Of a stretch of 64,000 nucleotides of DNA, positions 35,311 to 44,140 are shown one piece after another. Each line of letters opens with the position of its first letter. The stretch's first letter is position 1. The notes beneath the pieces are model-generated. The model did not search any database. It was not told the origin of the DNA and saw only the letters and a program-made list of their open reading frames with translations. The position numbers and the translations under genes are program-made. This stretch comes from Thalassospira sp. MCCC 1A03138 (GTDB lineage Bacteria > Pseudomonadota > Alphaproteobacteria > Rhodospirillales > Thalassospiraceae). The stretch spans positions 868,001 to 932,000 of the forward strand of contig NZ_JFJY01000001.1 in NCBI RefSeq assembly GCF_002115785.1, written 5' to 3'.

Positions 35311-36222
35311 CTAAGGTTCAATACGGCCTTGATACTCAAGCACCTCGGGTAAATGTCGGACAAAAGCATCGGTTATTCTTGGGGCGGTCACACGCGAAGG
35401 CGTTATGGCGGCAAATTCTTGGGTAACCGCCGGACTGAACGGGCGGATCACTGTACGCCCTTCGGGAGCCATACGTGCTGAGATCGTATTCAGAATGGCA
35501 ATTCCCAGACCCTCAGCCACAAAACTGGCGCAAGAAGACGCATGAAGAACCTCACCAGCGATTTTCAACTCGACTTGGGCTTTTTCAAAAATCTCATTGA
35601 TCTGGGGTCTTATTGCGCCACTGCGTCCTAAGACAAAGATATTCTCACCATCGAGATCAAATTCATTGATTGTCGATTTGGACGCCAGCGGGTGATCTGA
35701 TGGTATCAGGGCAACGGATCCGATCACTGCACGATACATAACCCTGATATCTTGCGTAACAGGACCCAATGTGCAGAAACCCAAATCATGTTCGCCGCGC
35801 GAAATCTGATCGGCAATGGCATGCGAATCATCCGTATGAAGACTGATGGTCAATTCCGGAATTTCCTTGACCACGCTAGCAACAAGATGAGCGACAAATG
35901 TATGCGATAGGAAAGGCGGAGCTGCAATGCGGAAGGGATCCATTGGAAAACGGCGTATACGCCTTGCCGCCTCTTCTACAAAGTCGAGCCCCACAAAGAC
36001 ACGATTAACCTCCCCCACCAGACGTGATGCGGCAGGAGTAGCCTGAAGCCGCGGACCGGAACGCTCAAAAAGCCGCATGTCCAGCGTTGCTTCAAGATCG
36101 GAAATCAGGCGGCTGACAGCAGGCTGAGAGATCGACATCCTCTCGGCCGCTTCGGTCATCGTCCCGCTGGTCATCAAAAGGCGAAATGCCTCAACTTGTC
36201 GAATGGTGATACGTGACGCCAT
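35311..36222 (-). CDS. LysR-family transcriptional regulator
   Basis: A 303-residue regulator with the N-terminal helix-turn-helix at about 4-62 (TMTEAAERMSISQPAVSRLI) and the periplasmic-binding-like effector domain after it. It is transcribed divergently from a TRAP transporter operon, the standard arrangement for a LysR regulator that controls its neighbour. The C-terminus is ordinary. The gene lies inside a stretch with lower G+C than its surroundings, as do the transporter genes. Confidence 0.95.
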   Translation of the reverse strand: MASRITIRQVEAFRLLMTSGTMTEAAERMSISQPAVSRLISDLEATLDMRLFERSGPRLQATPAASRLVGEVNRVFVGLDFVEEAARRIRRFPMDPFRIAAPPFLSHTFVAHLVASVVKEIPELTISLHTDDSHAIADQISRGEHDLGFCTLGPVTQDIRVMYRAVIGSVALIPSDHPLASKSTINEFDLDGENIFVLGRSGAIRPQINEIFEKAQVELKIAGEVLHASSCASFVAEGLGIAILNTISARMAPEGRTVIRPFSPAVTQEFAAITPSRVTAPRITDAFVRHLPEVLEYQGRIEP

Positions 36223-36376
36223 ATTTCCTGCTACCTAGTATAACATGAAATCATAATGGCATATAAAATCGCTATTGGACATTATTTTAAATTTTACTCA
36301 CTCTTGGTTCATGCTCGATGGAACGACCTTCAGAGCACAAGAAAACTTGCTACTTGAAATCAGGGAGACCAACCCG
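36223..36376. promoter_or_regulatory. Divergent promoter region between lysR and dctP
   Basis: An A+T-rich 154-base region. ATGAAATCAT near 36245-36254 and neighbouring ATAAC/ATAAT units give dyad-like sequence of the T-N11-A type bound by LysR proteins. No exact site can be defined by eye. It must serve both genes. Confidence 0.35.
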
Positions 36377-37360
36377 ATGAGATATCTTATGCTCGCGCTT
36401 GCGGCATGCGTTCTTACTACGACCACGTTCGCCGCCGACGCGCAAACCCTGCGTTTATCCACTCAGGGCAATCCGCCTCATCCTTGGCTTGATGCCGCTG
36501 AAACCCTCAAATCCGAAGTCGAAACCGCGACCAACGGTCGGGTTAAAATCGAAATCTTTGGTGGCGCCACTCTTGGGCGCGATGCAACTGCCCTTGACGA
36601 AATGCGATTAGGCACAATCGACCTGCTGATCGGCGGCACTCAGGAAGCAACACCGTTCTTCCCCGAATTTCAGCTTTTCAGCATCAGTTATCTGTTCCCA
36701 AATATCGACATTTTCCGTAAGGCAATGGCTCCCGATAGCGAGGTTGTCTCGTATTTTAACCGTGTCTACGAGCAAAGCGAAAATGGCCTGAAATTGCTGG
36801 CTCTGACCGGTGGCGGCATCCGCAACCTGTCGAACAACCAGCACGAAGTCGCAAATCTCGAAGATCTTTCTGGCCTTAAAATGCGAGTTCCAGGGTCGCG
36901 TCTGGATGCCGTGATGTGGGAAACCAGCGGAGCACAGCCAGTCTCGCTGCCCTTCACCGAACTCTACACCGCACTGCAAACCGGTGTCGCAAACGCCTTC
37001 GAAAGCTCTATTAGTGCCTATGTAGGAAACAAGCTTTATGAAGTTGCGCCCTATCACTCAAAGACCCAGCATCAGTTCCTGGTCAGTCACATCACAATCA
37101 GCAGCATCGCATGGAACCGACTTTCCAATGATGACAAAGAAATCTTCCGGGCTGCTGCTGCCAAAGCCGCCGTCGTAGGGATTGACAAGGGCATCGAATA
37201 TGACAGCTCGCTGCTGCAGCCCCTTATCGATTCAGGCAAAGTGACCGTAACCGAAGTTGACAAGACTCCCTTCATTGAAGTGGTTCGACCGCTGCACGAC
37301 GAAGTCGCCAAGGAAATCGGCGCGACCGAGGTCTTAAACGCCATTCGTGCACTGAAATGA
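36377..37360 (+). CDS. dctP: TRAP transporter solute-binding protein (DctP type)
   Basis: Periplasmic solute-binding protein, 327 residues from the ATG at 36377, after a CAGGGAGACCAACCCG site. An upstream TTG at 36275 is in frame but is inconsistent with a signal peptide. The signal peptide MRYLMLALAACVLTTTTFAA ends near ADA. The mature part has SGLKMRVPGSRLD, with the arginine that binds carboxylate ligands, and LPFTELYTALQTGVANAFE. The ligand is therefore a carboxylate-type small molecule. The neighbouring opine-type dehydrogenase suggests an opine-like or amino-acid-derived acid. Confidence 0.93.
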   Translation: MRYLMLALAACVLTTTTFAADAQTLRLSTQGNPPHPWLDAAETLKSEVETATNGRVKIEIFGGATLGRDATALDEMRLGTIDLLIGGTQEATPFFPEFQLFSISYLFPNIDIFRKAMAPDSEVVSYFNRVYEQSENGLKLLALTGGGIRNLSNNQHEVANLEDLSGLKMRVPGSRLDAVMWETSGAQPVSLPFTELYTALQTGVANAFESSISAYVGNKLYEVAPYHSKTQHQFLVSHITISSIAWNRLSNDDKEIFRAAAAKAAVVGIDKGIEYDSSLLQPLIDSGKVTVTEVDKTPFIEVVRPLHDEVAKEIGATEVLNAIRALK

Positions 37361-37420
37361 TCTCTTGTTGCGGCGGTCGACAATGATCCGCACCGCCGCA
37401 ACAAAATCTGGGAGACCGTT

Positions 37421-37900
37421 ATGCTTCACAAATTCAACTCTGTTGTCGAGCGGGTTTACTTTATCGCTGGTGGCCTGTTCTTTCTTGCCTTCATCGCTTG
37501 TGTCCTGTTCCAAATTGCCTCGCGAAACTTTCTGCCCGGCAGCTTTATCTGGACCGATGAAATCGCGATGTTCTGTTTTATATGGAGCGTTTTTCTGGGG
37601 GCGACCGTGGGTTTCCGAAGAGGCGCTCACTACGTGGTGGAAATTTTCCCGGTGCATTTCGTGCGGTCCAATCTGGCACTCACGCTTCTTGCCTTGGTAC
37701 TCTGCCTGCCCCTGATCTACGTACTCGCTACAGACGGTCTGACCTATGCCGAAATGAGCTGGAGACGCTTCTCATTTTCGCTCGGTTATCCGATGTTTTT
37801 CCAGAATATCGTTGTCACCGTCTCTGGTGCGGCCATGGCATTTTTTGCGATTGAACTCGTCGCAGACACCTGGTGCCGCCTTTTCCCCAAACATTCCTAA
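37421..37900 (+). CDS. dctQ: TRAP transporter small permease (DctQ type)
   Basis: Membrane protein of 159 residues with four helices. It contains FQIASRNFLPGSFIWTDEIA and FLGATVGFRRGAHY, the usual DctQ signature (RN...W.DE...R). It pairs with the large permease and helps dock the solute-binding protein. The start has a GGGAGACCGTT site 60 bases after the dctP stop, and the gene ends ten bases before dctM. Confidence 0.93.
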   Translation: MLHKFNSVVERVYFIAGGLFFLAFIACVLFQIASRNFLPGSFIWTDEIAMFCFIWSVFLGATVGFRRGAHYVVEIFPVHFVRSNLALTLLALVLCLPLIYVLATDGLTYAEMSWRRFSFSLGYPMFFQNIVVTVSGAAMAFFAIELVADTWCRLFPKHS

Positions 37901-37910
37901 GGCTGCCGAA

Positions 37911-39200
37911 ATGACTCCGATCCTTATCCTGATCGCTGGCTTTTTGTCCCTCATTCTTCTGCGGGTGCCAATTGCATTTGCCATAGGGCTGTCCTCGCTA
38001 GCGACCGTACTATATCTGGGTCTGCCGACTGTATCGGTCGTAAACCAGATGCTTTCAAACCTGAATTCCTTTGCGCTACTTGCAGTCCCGTTCTTTCTGC
38101 TGTTGGGACGCCTGATGAATGACAGCGGAATTACCGATCGTCTCATGGTTTTTGCTCAATCCATGGTCGGGCACATCAAAGGCGGATTGGGGCACATCAA
38201 CGTGCTCGTCAGCATGATGTTTGCCAGCATGTCGGGATCGGCCGCGGCCGATACCGCCAGTGTCGGCGCCATTATGATCCCGGCGATGAAAAAGGCTGGC
38301 TATCCTGCCCCATTTGCGGTCGCCCTGACCGCCACATCTTCGACACTGGGCGTCATCATTCCCCCGTCCATTCTTTTCGTCATCTATGGGGCGTTTGGGA
38401 ATGTTTCTATCGCAGGACTGTTCATGGCCGGCATCCTTCCCGGAATCCTTATTGGTCTTGGCCAGATGGGCTACACCTATTTCGTGGCCTCGCGTCACGG
38501 GGTGGTAAACACCGTCAAAATGCCATGGAAAGAACGCGGAAAATCAACGCGCCGCGCTGCACCTGCCCTTCTTATTCCGCTGATTATTCTTGGCGGGATT
38601 ACAAGCGGCGTCTTTACCGCCACCGAAGCATCGGCAATCGCTGCACTCGTGGGACTGGTTTTAGCGGTGATCGTATATCGCACCATTCGGCCCAGTGCCC
38701 TCTTCACCATTTTATGTGAAACCGTGGTTGCCTATTCCTTGCCGATGTTTGCAGTCGCTGCAGCCGGGATAATGGGGTGGCTTATTTCCTATCTGGGCGT
38801 CGCACGGGATGTCGCTGAGTTAATCGCCTCCGTGTCCCATCAAGACTGGGGGGTACTGATCATGCTGATGATTTTCTCCCTGGTCGTCGGAACCGTCCTA
38901 AGCCCGATGACAGCAGTGATTATTTTCCTGCCGATCATCAAAGAGCTGGGTGTCATCGCACAAATTCCCGACATCCATCTTGCACTCGTGGTCTGCCTGT
39001 CGCTTGCCATTGGCCTTACCACACCACCCTACGGCATATGTCTGCTCATCGCAGCACAAATTGGCGAAGTAGATATGCCACGTGCTTTCCTCGCAGTGTT
39101 GCCCATCGTCGCAATAACGATCTCGATCATCATGTTCGTGATCTTTCTCCCGGAAATATTCTTGTACCTGCCAAAGACATTTTTCCCGGAAGCCTTTTGA
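37911..39200 (+). CDS. dctM: TRAP transporter large permease (DctM type)
   Basis: Large permease of 429 residues with about 12 helices. The ATG at 37911 gives MTPILILIAGFLSLILLRVP; a longer frame from 37812 lies inside dctQ. Family segments are FALLAVPFFLLLGRLMNDSG, MSGSAAADTASVGAIMIPAM, TATSSTLGVIIPPSI, EASAIAALVG and, near the end, LTTPPYGICLLIAAQI. It imports the substrate using a sodium or proton gradient. It is followed 38 bases later by the opine-dehydrogenase-family gene. Confidence 0.95.
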   Translation: MTPILILIAGFLSLILLRVPIAFAIGLSSLATVLYLGLPTVSVVNQMLSNLNSFALLAVPFFLLLGRLMNDSGITDRLMVFAQSMVGHIKGGLGHINVLVSMMFASMSGSAAADTASVGAIMIPAMKKAGYPAPFAVALTATSSTLGVIIPPSILFVIYGAFGNVSIAGLFMAGILPGILIGLGQMGYTYFVASRHGVVNTVKMPWKERGKSTRRAAPALLIPLIILGGITSGVFTATEASAIAALVGLVLAVIVYRTIRPSALFTILCETVVAYSLPMFAVAAAGIMGWLISYLGVARDVAELIASVSHQDWGVLIMLMIFSLVVGTVLSPMTAVIIFLPIIKELGVIAQIPDIHLALVVCLSLAIGLTTPPYGICLLIAAQIGEVDMPRAFLAVLPIVAITISIIMFVIFLPEIFLYLPKTFFPEAF

Positions 39201-39238
39201 CATTCTGCGCCGAACAGCGTCGTACCTAAGGAGTTATC

Positions 39239-40273
39239 ATGAAAGTAACAGTGATCGGCGGCGGTCCCGTCGGGCTGACTTATTGTGCCTTGCTTATGAA
39301 GGCAGGGCACGAGGTCAGATTATGGTCCGAAAGCCATCCTGACGAAAAAAAATGGCACTTTACAGGGTGCCTCGAAGAAAGCAGGGACATCCCGACGGCG
39401 AACTCCGCAGAGCAGGCTGTTGCATTCGCAGATACGCTTGTGCTCACACGATGTGCAACAGGCACGCAGTCCACAATAGAGGCACTGGCTCCTCTCTTGC
39501 ATAATGACCAAGTGGTTATCTTTAGTGCGGAACTGTCCTTTGCTTCTCTCTATCTGTCTTCCGCGCTTAGAATGGCGAGCCGACAGGCAAAAAGCATCTC
39601 GTGGTCTACCACCGTTGCAACCGCACAGAGAAAAACCAACGATATCCGTATCGGTACAATACGCGATACAATTGACATGGCATCGGCCGGATTTGATGAT
39701 CCGGCCAAGGCATTGGAATTATGCAAAACACTGTTTGGAGATCGCTTCCGAATGGTGGCGCATCCGGCAATGATCGGGTTTAGCAACCTGAACCCGCCGA
39801 TCCATCTGGCAAATTCACTAGCCAACCTGACGCGCATCGAGCGGGGCGAGGACTGGGAGAATTACCAGTGTATCACCCCTGTCGTGGGTCGCATGATCGA
39901 ACAGCTCGATCTCGAACGAACTGCATTGGCAAAATGCCTTGGTTACGAAGTGCGCGACGTGTTCGCACATTATCTCATGACCTTTCCTGGTATCGTACCG
40001 GGCAGCGTTTCGGAAATGGCACAACAGGTATACGCCCGTGCACCCGGAACGAAAGGACCGATCTCGCTCGATACACGATACATCACCGAAGATGTACCGT
40101 TCGGTTTGGTTCCCCTGTGCGCACTCGCACGTCGGATAGGAAAACCGCTAACATTGCACGAAGCGGGAATTCAGGTCCTGTCAACCTATCTCGGCCGCGA
40201 CCTCTGGGAAGGAAACAACATGATGAATCAAGTTCTGATGGAACTTGATTCTGTGCTCGACCATGCAGCCTAA
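39239..40273 (+). CDS. Octopine/nopaline (opine) dehydrogenase-family protein
   Basis: A 344-residue cytoplasmic oxidoreductase. The N-terminal Rossmann fold begins VTVIGGGPVGLTYCALLMKA with a GGGPVG dinucleotide motif. The C-terminal half (about residues 180-330) resembles the octopine_DH helical domain, with GFSNLNPPIHLANSLANLTR and ERTALAKCLGYEVRDVF. Family members reversibly oxidise N-(carboxyalkyl) amino acids to an amino acid plus a 2-oxo acid. It has a strong AAGGAGTTATC site and is the last gene after dctPQM, so it probably acts on the imported compound. Several AGA/AGG arginine codons are unlike the neighbouring chromosome. Related ketopantoate reductase-like enzymes cannot be excluded. 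Confidence 0.82.
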   Translation: MKVTVIGGGPVGLTYCALLMKAGHEVRLWSESHPDEKKWHFTGCLEESRDIPTANSAEQAVAFADTLVLTRCATGTQSTIEALAPLLHNDQVVIFSAELSFASLYLSSALRMASRQAKSISWSTTVATAQRKTNDIRIGTIRDTIDMASAGFDDPAKALELCKTLFGDRFRMVAHPAMIGFSNLNPPIHLANSLANLTRIERGEDWENYQCITPVVGRMIEQLDLERTALAKCLGYEVRDVFAHYLMTFPGIVPGSVSEMAQQVYARAPGTKGPISLDTRYITEDVPFGLVPLCALARRIGKPLTLHEAGIQVLSTYLGRDLWEGNNMMNQVLMELDSVLDHAA

Positions 40274-40315
40274 GCCTCCCGGACGATCAGGTTTGTTACC
40301 AATATAAACAAAACG

Positions 40316-40343
40316 AAAAAGGCGACCCGCTCGGGTCGCCTTT
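40316..40343. terminator. Bidirectional terminator between opine-type gene and folD
   Basis: AAAGGCGACCCG (40318-40329), loop CT, CGGGTCGCCTTT (40332-40343), perfect. A-rich sequence on the left gives a T-run for the minus strand, so it terminates folD; the plus strand has only a short T-run. Confidence 0.85.
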
Positions 40344-40370
40344 CATGCTTGTGTCATGAGCTTGCAAACG

Positions 40371-41270
40371 TTAGCTATCAAAACCAAGGTTCGGCACCGC
40401 AAGGCCATTGGCACGACATGCCGAAATCAGGGTATTGTTGAGCAAACACGCGATCGTCATCGGGCCGACACCGCCCGGAACCGGGGTAATAGCCCCGGCG
40501 ACTTTGGATGCGGTTTCGAACTCGACATCCCCGACCAGCTTCATTTTGCCCTCGGCACCTTCAACGCGGTTGATACCAACATCAATCACGGTGGCCCCCG
40601 GCGCGATCCAGTCGCCCTTGATCATATTCGGGCGCCCCACCGCGGCAACGACGATATCGGCACGGCGGACTTCTTCGGGCAGGTCACGGGTACGCGAATG
40701 GGCGATGGTCACCGTGCAGCTTTCTTTCAGAAGCAACTGCGCCATCGGCTTGCCAACGATGTTGGACCGGCCCACCACCACCGCGCGCATCCCCGACAGA
40801 TCACCAAGCGTGTCTTTGAGCAGCATCAGGCAGCCATAAGGCGTGCAGGGGGCAAAGCCCTCGCCCCCGGTTGCCAGCGCACCGGCATTAACGACATGGA
40901 AGCCGTCAACATCCTTGGCCGGATCAATCGCGGCAAGGATCGCCTGATCGTCGATATGTTTGGGCACCGGCAACTGGCACAGGATGCCATGAACCTTGGG
41001 ATCGGCATTCAGCTTTGCGATCAGCGCCAGAAGATCTTCCTGCGACGTATCGGCGGAAAGCTTGTGCTCATACGAATTCATGCCGCATTCGAGGGTCTGC
41101 TTGCCCTTGTTACGGACATAAACCTGGCTTGCCGGGTCTTCACCGACCAGAATAACCGCAAGGCCCGGCGTAACGCCGTGCGCATCTTTGATCTTGGCCA
41201 CTTCTGCTGCGATATCGCCGCGCAATTTGGCCGCGAATGCTTTGCCGTCGATGATTTTTGCGTCGCTCAT
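40371..41270 (-). CDS. folD: Methylenetetrahydrofolate dehydrogenase / methenyl-THF cyclohydrolase
   Basis: Bifunctional cytoplasmic enzyme of one-carbon metabolism that converts 5,10-methylene-THF to 10-formyl-THF using NADP. The 299 residues have [16 protein letters not shown] with the catalytic Tyr51/Lys55, [39 protein letters not shown] and [12 protein letters not shown], all standard. The start overlaps the stop of the upstream yggU gene by four bases (ATGA), so the two are translationally coupled. Confidence 0.98.
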   Translation of the reverse strand: MSDAKIIDGKAFAAKLRGDIAAEVAKIKDAHGVTPGLAVILVGEDPASQVYVRNKGKQTLECGMNSYEHKLSADTSQEDLLALIAKLNADPKVHGILCQLPVPKHIDDQAILAAIDPAKDVDGFHVVNAGALATGGEGFAPCTPYGCLMLLKDTLGDLSGMRAVVVGRSNIVGKPMAQLLLKESCTVTIAHSRTRDLPEEVRRADIVVAAVGRPNMIKGDWIAPGATVIDVGINRVEGAEGKMKLVGDVEFETASKVAGAITPVPGGVGPMTIACLLNNTLISACRANGLAVPNLGFDS

Positions 41271-41599
41271 ATGTCTTGTCCGCCCGTCAATTCATGAAGT
41301 TGCGCAATGAGTGCGTCCGGATCGCCTGAAATTTCCAGCACCTTGTTGCGGTCCGTATGTCCGGCAACAATTTCGACTGACGATTTAGGCCATTTGGCCG
41401 TTTTTGCCAAAAGCTTTATCAGGGCGATGTTCGCCTTGCCATTTTCAGGCACCGCCGTAACCGTCGCCCTGATCTGCTGCTGCCCGTTGCCATCAACGCC
41501 CACACCGGCAATCGCATTTCGCGAAGCCTTTGGCGTCAGCCGCAAAAACACCTTGATGCCGGTGCCATCCGAAAGCTTCTCGCAGAACGGTTTACCCAT
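41267..41599 (-). CDS. DUF167 (YggU) family protein
   Basis: A 110-residue soluble protein with [10 protein letters not shown] near residue 22 and [20 protein letters not shown], followed by [20 protein letters not shown]. This is the YggU/UPF0235 signature, whose function is unknown. Lies between yggT and folD, and the yggT-yggU neighbourhood is widespread in Proteobacteria. It overlaps folD by four bases. Confidence 0.93.
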   Translation of the reverse strand: MGKPFCEKLSDGTGIKVFLRLTPKASRNAIAGVGVDGNGQQQIRATVTAVPENGKANIALIKLLAKTAKWPKSSVEIVAGHTDRNKVLEISGDPDALIAQLHELTGGQDI

Positions 41600-41607
41600 C
41601 TGCGGGC

Positions 41608-41904
41608 TTAGTAACCCAGCAACGCCGCGCGCACGTCTGTCTGGATCAGCATATTGGCAAACTGCAGGATCAGGATCAGGATGATCGGCGAAATATCGAT
41701 GCCGCCCAGATTCGGAATGATCCGGCGGATCGGTCGTAATGCCGGTTCGGTAATCCGATAGAGGAAATCGCCAACCATATAAACGAACCGGTTGCTGGAA
41801 TTGATCACGTCAAATGCCACAAGCCATGACAGGATTGCCGACGCAATCAGCATGAAAATGTAGATACCGATAACGGTGTCAATAAGCCAAAAAATCGCCA
41901 GCAT
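41608..41904 (-). CDS. YggT family membrane protein
   Basis: A 98-residue protein with two hydrophobic helices: [20 protein letters not shown] near the start and [13 protein letters not shown] near the end. The middle [20 protein letters not shown] is the conserved YggT motif, which lies between the helices. Family members are linked to membrane integrity, osmotic tolerance or cell division, but the biochemical role is unknown. It has a strong AAGGAGCGGCG site and starts the yggT-yggU-folD unit. Confidence 0.93.
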   Translation of the reverse strand: MLAIFWLIDTVIGIYIFMLIASAILSWLVAFDVINSSNRFVYMVGDFLYRITEPALRPIRRIIPNLGGIDISPIILILILQFANMLIQTDVRAALLGY

Positions 41905-42232
41905 CGCCGCTCCTTGTAGCAGTCGGTCCAGATCGGGCCGATCTGATCGGAATTACAGTTAACACGCTGCAAAACCTAGTCGGCCTTGGCTCCGGGCGCA
42001 AGCACAGAGCACCTATTTTCCGATGCTTTCATCAAGTTTTCCACATGATGTGACATGCTTCACCAGACATTGCGCGATTTTGGCATGACCTTTTCGCCAA
42101 AATAGTTCACAGAACATCCCCGCCCCGACAGTTTTTGTCAGGAGAAATGTCAGGATAAAGTCATCAGGCTTGCCAGCCCCGCCGATCCCATCCAAAAATG
42201 CGCAGCCATCAAACGACAAAGAAGGATCGATC
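41905..42232. other. 328-base gap between yggT and tag
   Basis: No gene is seen. Several inverted repeats are present, the clearest ATTTTGGC (42077-42084) with GCCAAAAT (42096-42103); others are GATCGG copies near 41934-41951 and GACA-GTTTT-TGTC near 42127. Both divergent genes should have promoters here. No intrinsic terminator is seen. Confidence 0.5.
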
Positions 42233-42829
42233 ATGTCGGCGAATACGCTCCCCCGTTGCAAATGGGCCGAAACCCATCTCGACAAGCCGTTTTACGTCGA
42301 TTACCACGATCAGGAATGGGGCGTTCCGGTTCATGATGACCGGCACTTCTTCGAAATGCTGATCCTCGAAGGTGCGCAGGCCGGTTTAAGCTGGCTGACG
42401 ATCCTTGCGCGGCGCGATACCTATCGCGCGGCTTACGATAATTTCGATGTCCAGAAGATCGCCAGGTATGACGAGGCCAAACAACAGGCCCTTCTGGCCG
42501 ATCCCGGCATCATCCGCAACCGGGCCAAGGTCGCGGCAAGCATCCTTAATGCCAACTCCTTCATCGAAATCCAGAAGGAATTTGGCAGCTTCGATGCCTA
42601 TATCTGGGATTTCATCGGCGGCAAACCGGTCATCAACCACTGGAAAGCCATCTCTGACGTCCCCGTATCCACCGCACTTAGCGACGCCCTGTCCAAGGAG
42701 CTCAAAAAACGCGGCATGAAGTTTGTCGGCACGACAATCATGTATTCCTTCATGCAGGCCACCGGCCTTGTGATGGACCACACCACCGATTGCCACTGCT
42801 ACGCGGCCCTTTCGGGTAAATCGGCTTAG
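42233..42829 (+). CDS. tag: DNA-3-methyladenine glycosylase I
   Basis: Base-excision repair enzyme that removes 3-methyladenine from alkylated DNA. I use the ATG at 42233, after GAAGGATCGATC (198 residues); the frame is open to 42170. Zinc-binding residues are Cys9 (PRCKWA), His25 (YHDQEWG), and the C-terminal His and Cys of DHTTDCHCY. The catalytic-pocket segment LEGAQAGLSW and FVGTTIMYSFMQATGLVMDH are typical. The end is convergent with, and overlaps by four bases, the lacI-family gene. Confidence 0.96.
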   Translation: MSANTLPRCKWAETHLDKPFYVDYHDQEWGVPVHDDRHFFEMLILEGAQAGLSWLTILARRDTYRAAYDNFDVQKIARYDEAKQQALLADPGIIRNRAKVAASILNANSFIEIQKEFGSFDAYIWDFIGGKPVINHWKAISDVPVSTALSDALSKELKKRGMKFVGTTIMYSFMQATGLVMDHTTDCHCYAALSGKSA

Positions 42830-43866
42830 GCCGTCGATCCACGGACAAGCAGGCTGGTTTCAAGTACGCGGCTGTCGCTTTCCGCCTCGCCAAGCGCCAT
42901 TTCGGCCGCCAAACGCCCCTTTTCAACGGAATCCTGGCGGATGCTCGACAATGGCGGGTCGGTGCGTTCGCCCTCCGCAATGCCATCAAAGCCGATGACC
43001 TTAAGATCCTCGGGGATTTTTCGGCCACTTGCGCGCGCACCATCAAGAGCACCAATGGCAATCACATCGGACATCGCCAGAATACCGTCGACTTCCGGAT
43101 GATCGCGCAACATGGTTTCGACCATTTCGGCACTGTGCGATGACATGTTTTCGCATTCGATATGGACGATATCCTCAATCGCGATCCCAGCCTTTTTAAG
43201 GGCCGCGTGATATCCGCCAAGCCGTTCGCGCACCACACGGTGGCTAACCGCCCCGCGGCGCTTGGCATTCATCGGGCCGAAATTTTCCGCCTTGTTGGCC
43301 TGCAGGGACAGGATGGCGAATTTGCGCGCGCCGCAATCAATCAAATGCTGGGCCGCCATTTCCGCCCCGGCAAAATCATCCAGCACCACGGTTCCCGCCG
43401 CCCCGGCAATATCGGTATCAATGCAGACCAATGGCTGGTTGCGGCGCTGAATGGCGGAAATGATGTCATTGTCATCGGAATAGCAATGCACCAGAAAGGC
43501 ATCAACGGCGGCATTGTTGATCGCGGTAATCGCCTGTTCGGGGTTTTCGGCGGAAATGATCATCATATTGACCGCCTGACGGGCACATTCCCGCCCGACA
43601 CCGCGCAGAAGCTCAATCGCCACCGGATCACTGAACGCATATTCAAGGTTATCGGGAAACACCACGCCAAGCGCCCCGGCCTTACCGGTGCGGAGCATCC
43701 GCGCCATCACATGCGGCCCGCGATAACCAAGCTCTCTGGCAACTTCCAGAATGCGTTCCCGGACTTCCTTGCGAACCAGATCAGGCTTGCCAAAGGCATT
43801 TGATGCCGTGCCCTGCGATACCCCGGCCGCCTTGGCCACATCCAGAAGACGTACCCGTTTTGCCAT
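42826..43866 (-). CDS. LacI-family transcriptional regulator
   Basis: A 346-residue regulator with an N-terminal helix-turn-helix and hinge helix at about residues 6-60 (RLLDVAKAAGVSQGTASNAF, then MARMLRTGKAGALGVVFPD). The C-terminal two-thirds is a sugar-binding domain with VLDDFAGAEMAAQHLID, GILAMSDVIAIGALDGA and IGFDGIAEGERTDPPLSS. Two near-identical palindromes upstream (TGAATCGNTTCA) are its likely operators. No sugar-use gene is beside it, so the target is unclear. Its neighbours tag and alkB are repair genes and are probably unrelated in function. Confidence 0.95.
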   Translation of the reverse strand: MAKRVRLLDVAKAAGVSQGTASNAFGKPDLVRKEVRERILEVARELGYRGPHVMARMLRTGKAGALGVVFPDNLEYAFSDPVAIELLRGVGRECARQAVNMMIISAENPEQAITAINNAAVDAFLVHCYSDDNDIISAIQRRNQPLVCIDTDIAGAAGTVVLDDFAGAEMAAQHLIDCGARKFAILSLQANKAENFGPMNAKRRGAVSHRVVRERLGGYHAALKKAGIAIEDIVHIECENMSSHSAEMVETMLRDHPEVDGILAMSDVIAIGALDGARASGRKIPEDLKVIGFDGIAEGERTDPPLSSIRQDSVEKGRLAAEMALGEAESDSRVLETSLLVRGSTA

Positions 43867-43932
43867 GCTTGCGATGTCTCCCCTTTATTCACCCCGGCTT
43901 GCGGATTAACCGGCAATCACGCGACATTTTTT

Positions 43933-43944
43933 TGAATCGGTTCA
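43933..43944. promoter_or_regulatory. LacI-type operator 1
   Basis: TGAATCGGTTCA, a CG-centred near-palindrome (one mismatch) 67 bases upstream of the lacI-family start. Together with the second copy 58 bases further on, it suggests autoregulation and possibly looping. Confidence 0.65.
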
Positions 43945-43990
43945 TCCCGATATTGACAGAACCCCTTTCGGACCGCCACACTGCATTCAT

Positions 43991-44002
43991 TGAATCGATT
44001 CA
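43991..44002. promoter_or_regulatory. LacI-type operator 2
   Basis: TGAATCGATTCA, a perfect 12-base palindrome of the same form as operator 1. A TTGACA element lies at 43953-43958, so a plus-strand promoter between or overlapping the operators is possible. Confidence 0.65.
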
Positions 44003-44004
44003 TT

Positions 44005-44125
44005 ATTGTACGCACCGATTGCGCAACAGCCGATATGTTTGTCCGTTTGCACCCCGGTGTTGACGGTTTTCCCGGCAATCTCGAATTGCTGACTTCAAGC
44101 CGCCCTGACCGGGGCGGCTTTTTTT
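44005..44125 (+). ncRNA. Candidate small RNA ending in an intrinsic terminator
   Basis: AAGCCGCCC (44097-44105), loop of six, GGGCGGCTT (44112-44120), then T7 in total (44119-44125), is a strong terminator reading on the plus strand. No plus-strand gene precedes it; the nearest plus-strand feature is the pair of LacI operators. The stop of alkB on the minus strand is downstream (44141). The simplest reading is a short transcript of about 100 bases starting near operator 2. The 5' end is a guess. Confidence 0.35.
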
Positions 44126-44140
44126 CAGAGCCCCCCGAAA

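Noticed and set aside
42013-42285. Minus-strand 90-codon frame between yggT and tag
   Set aside because: It overlaps the tag start region, has no ribosome site and the product has no recognisable features.
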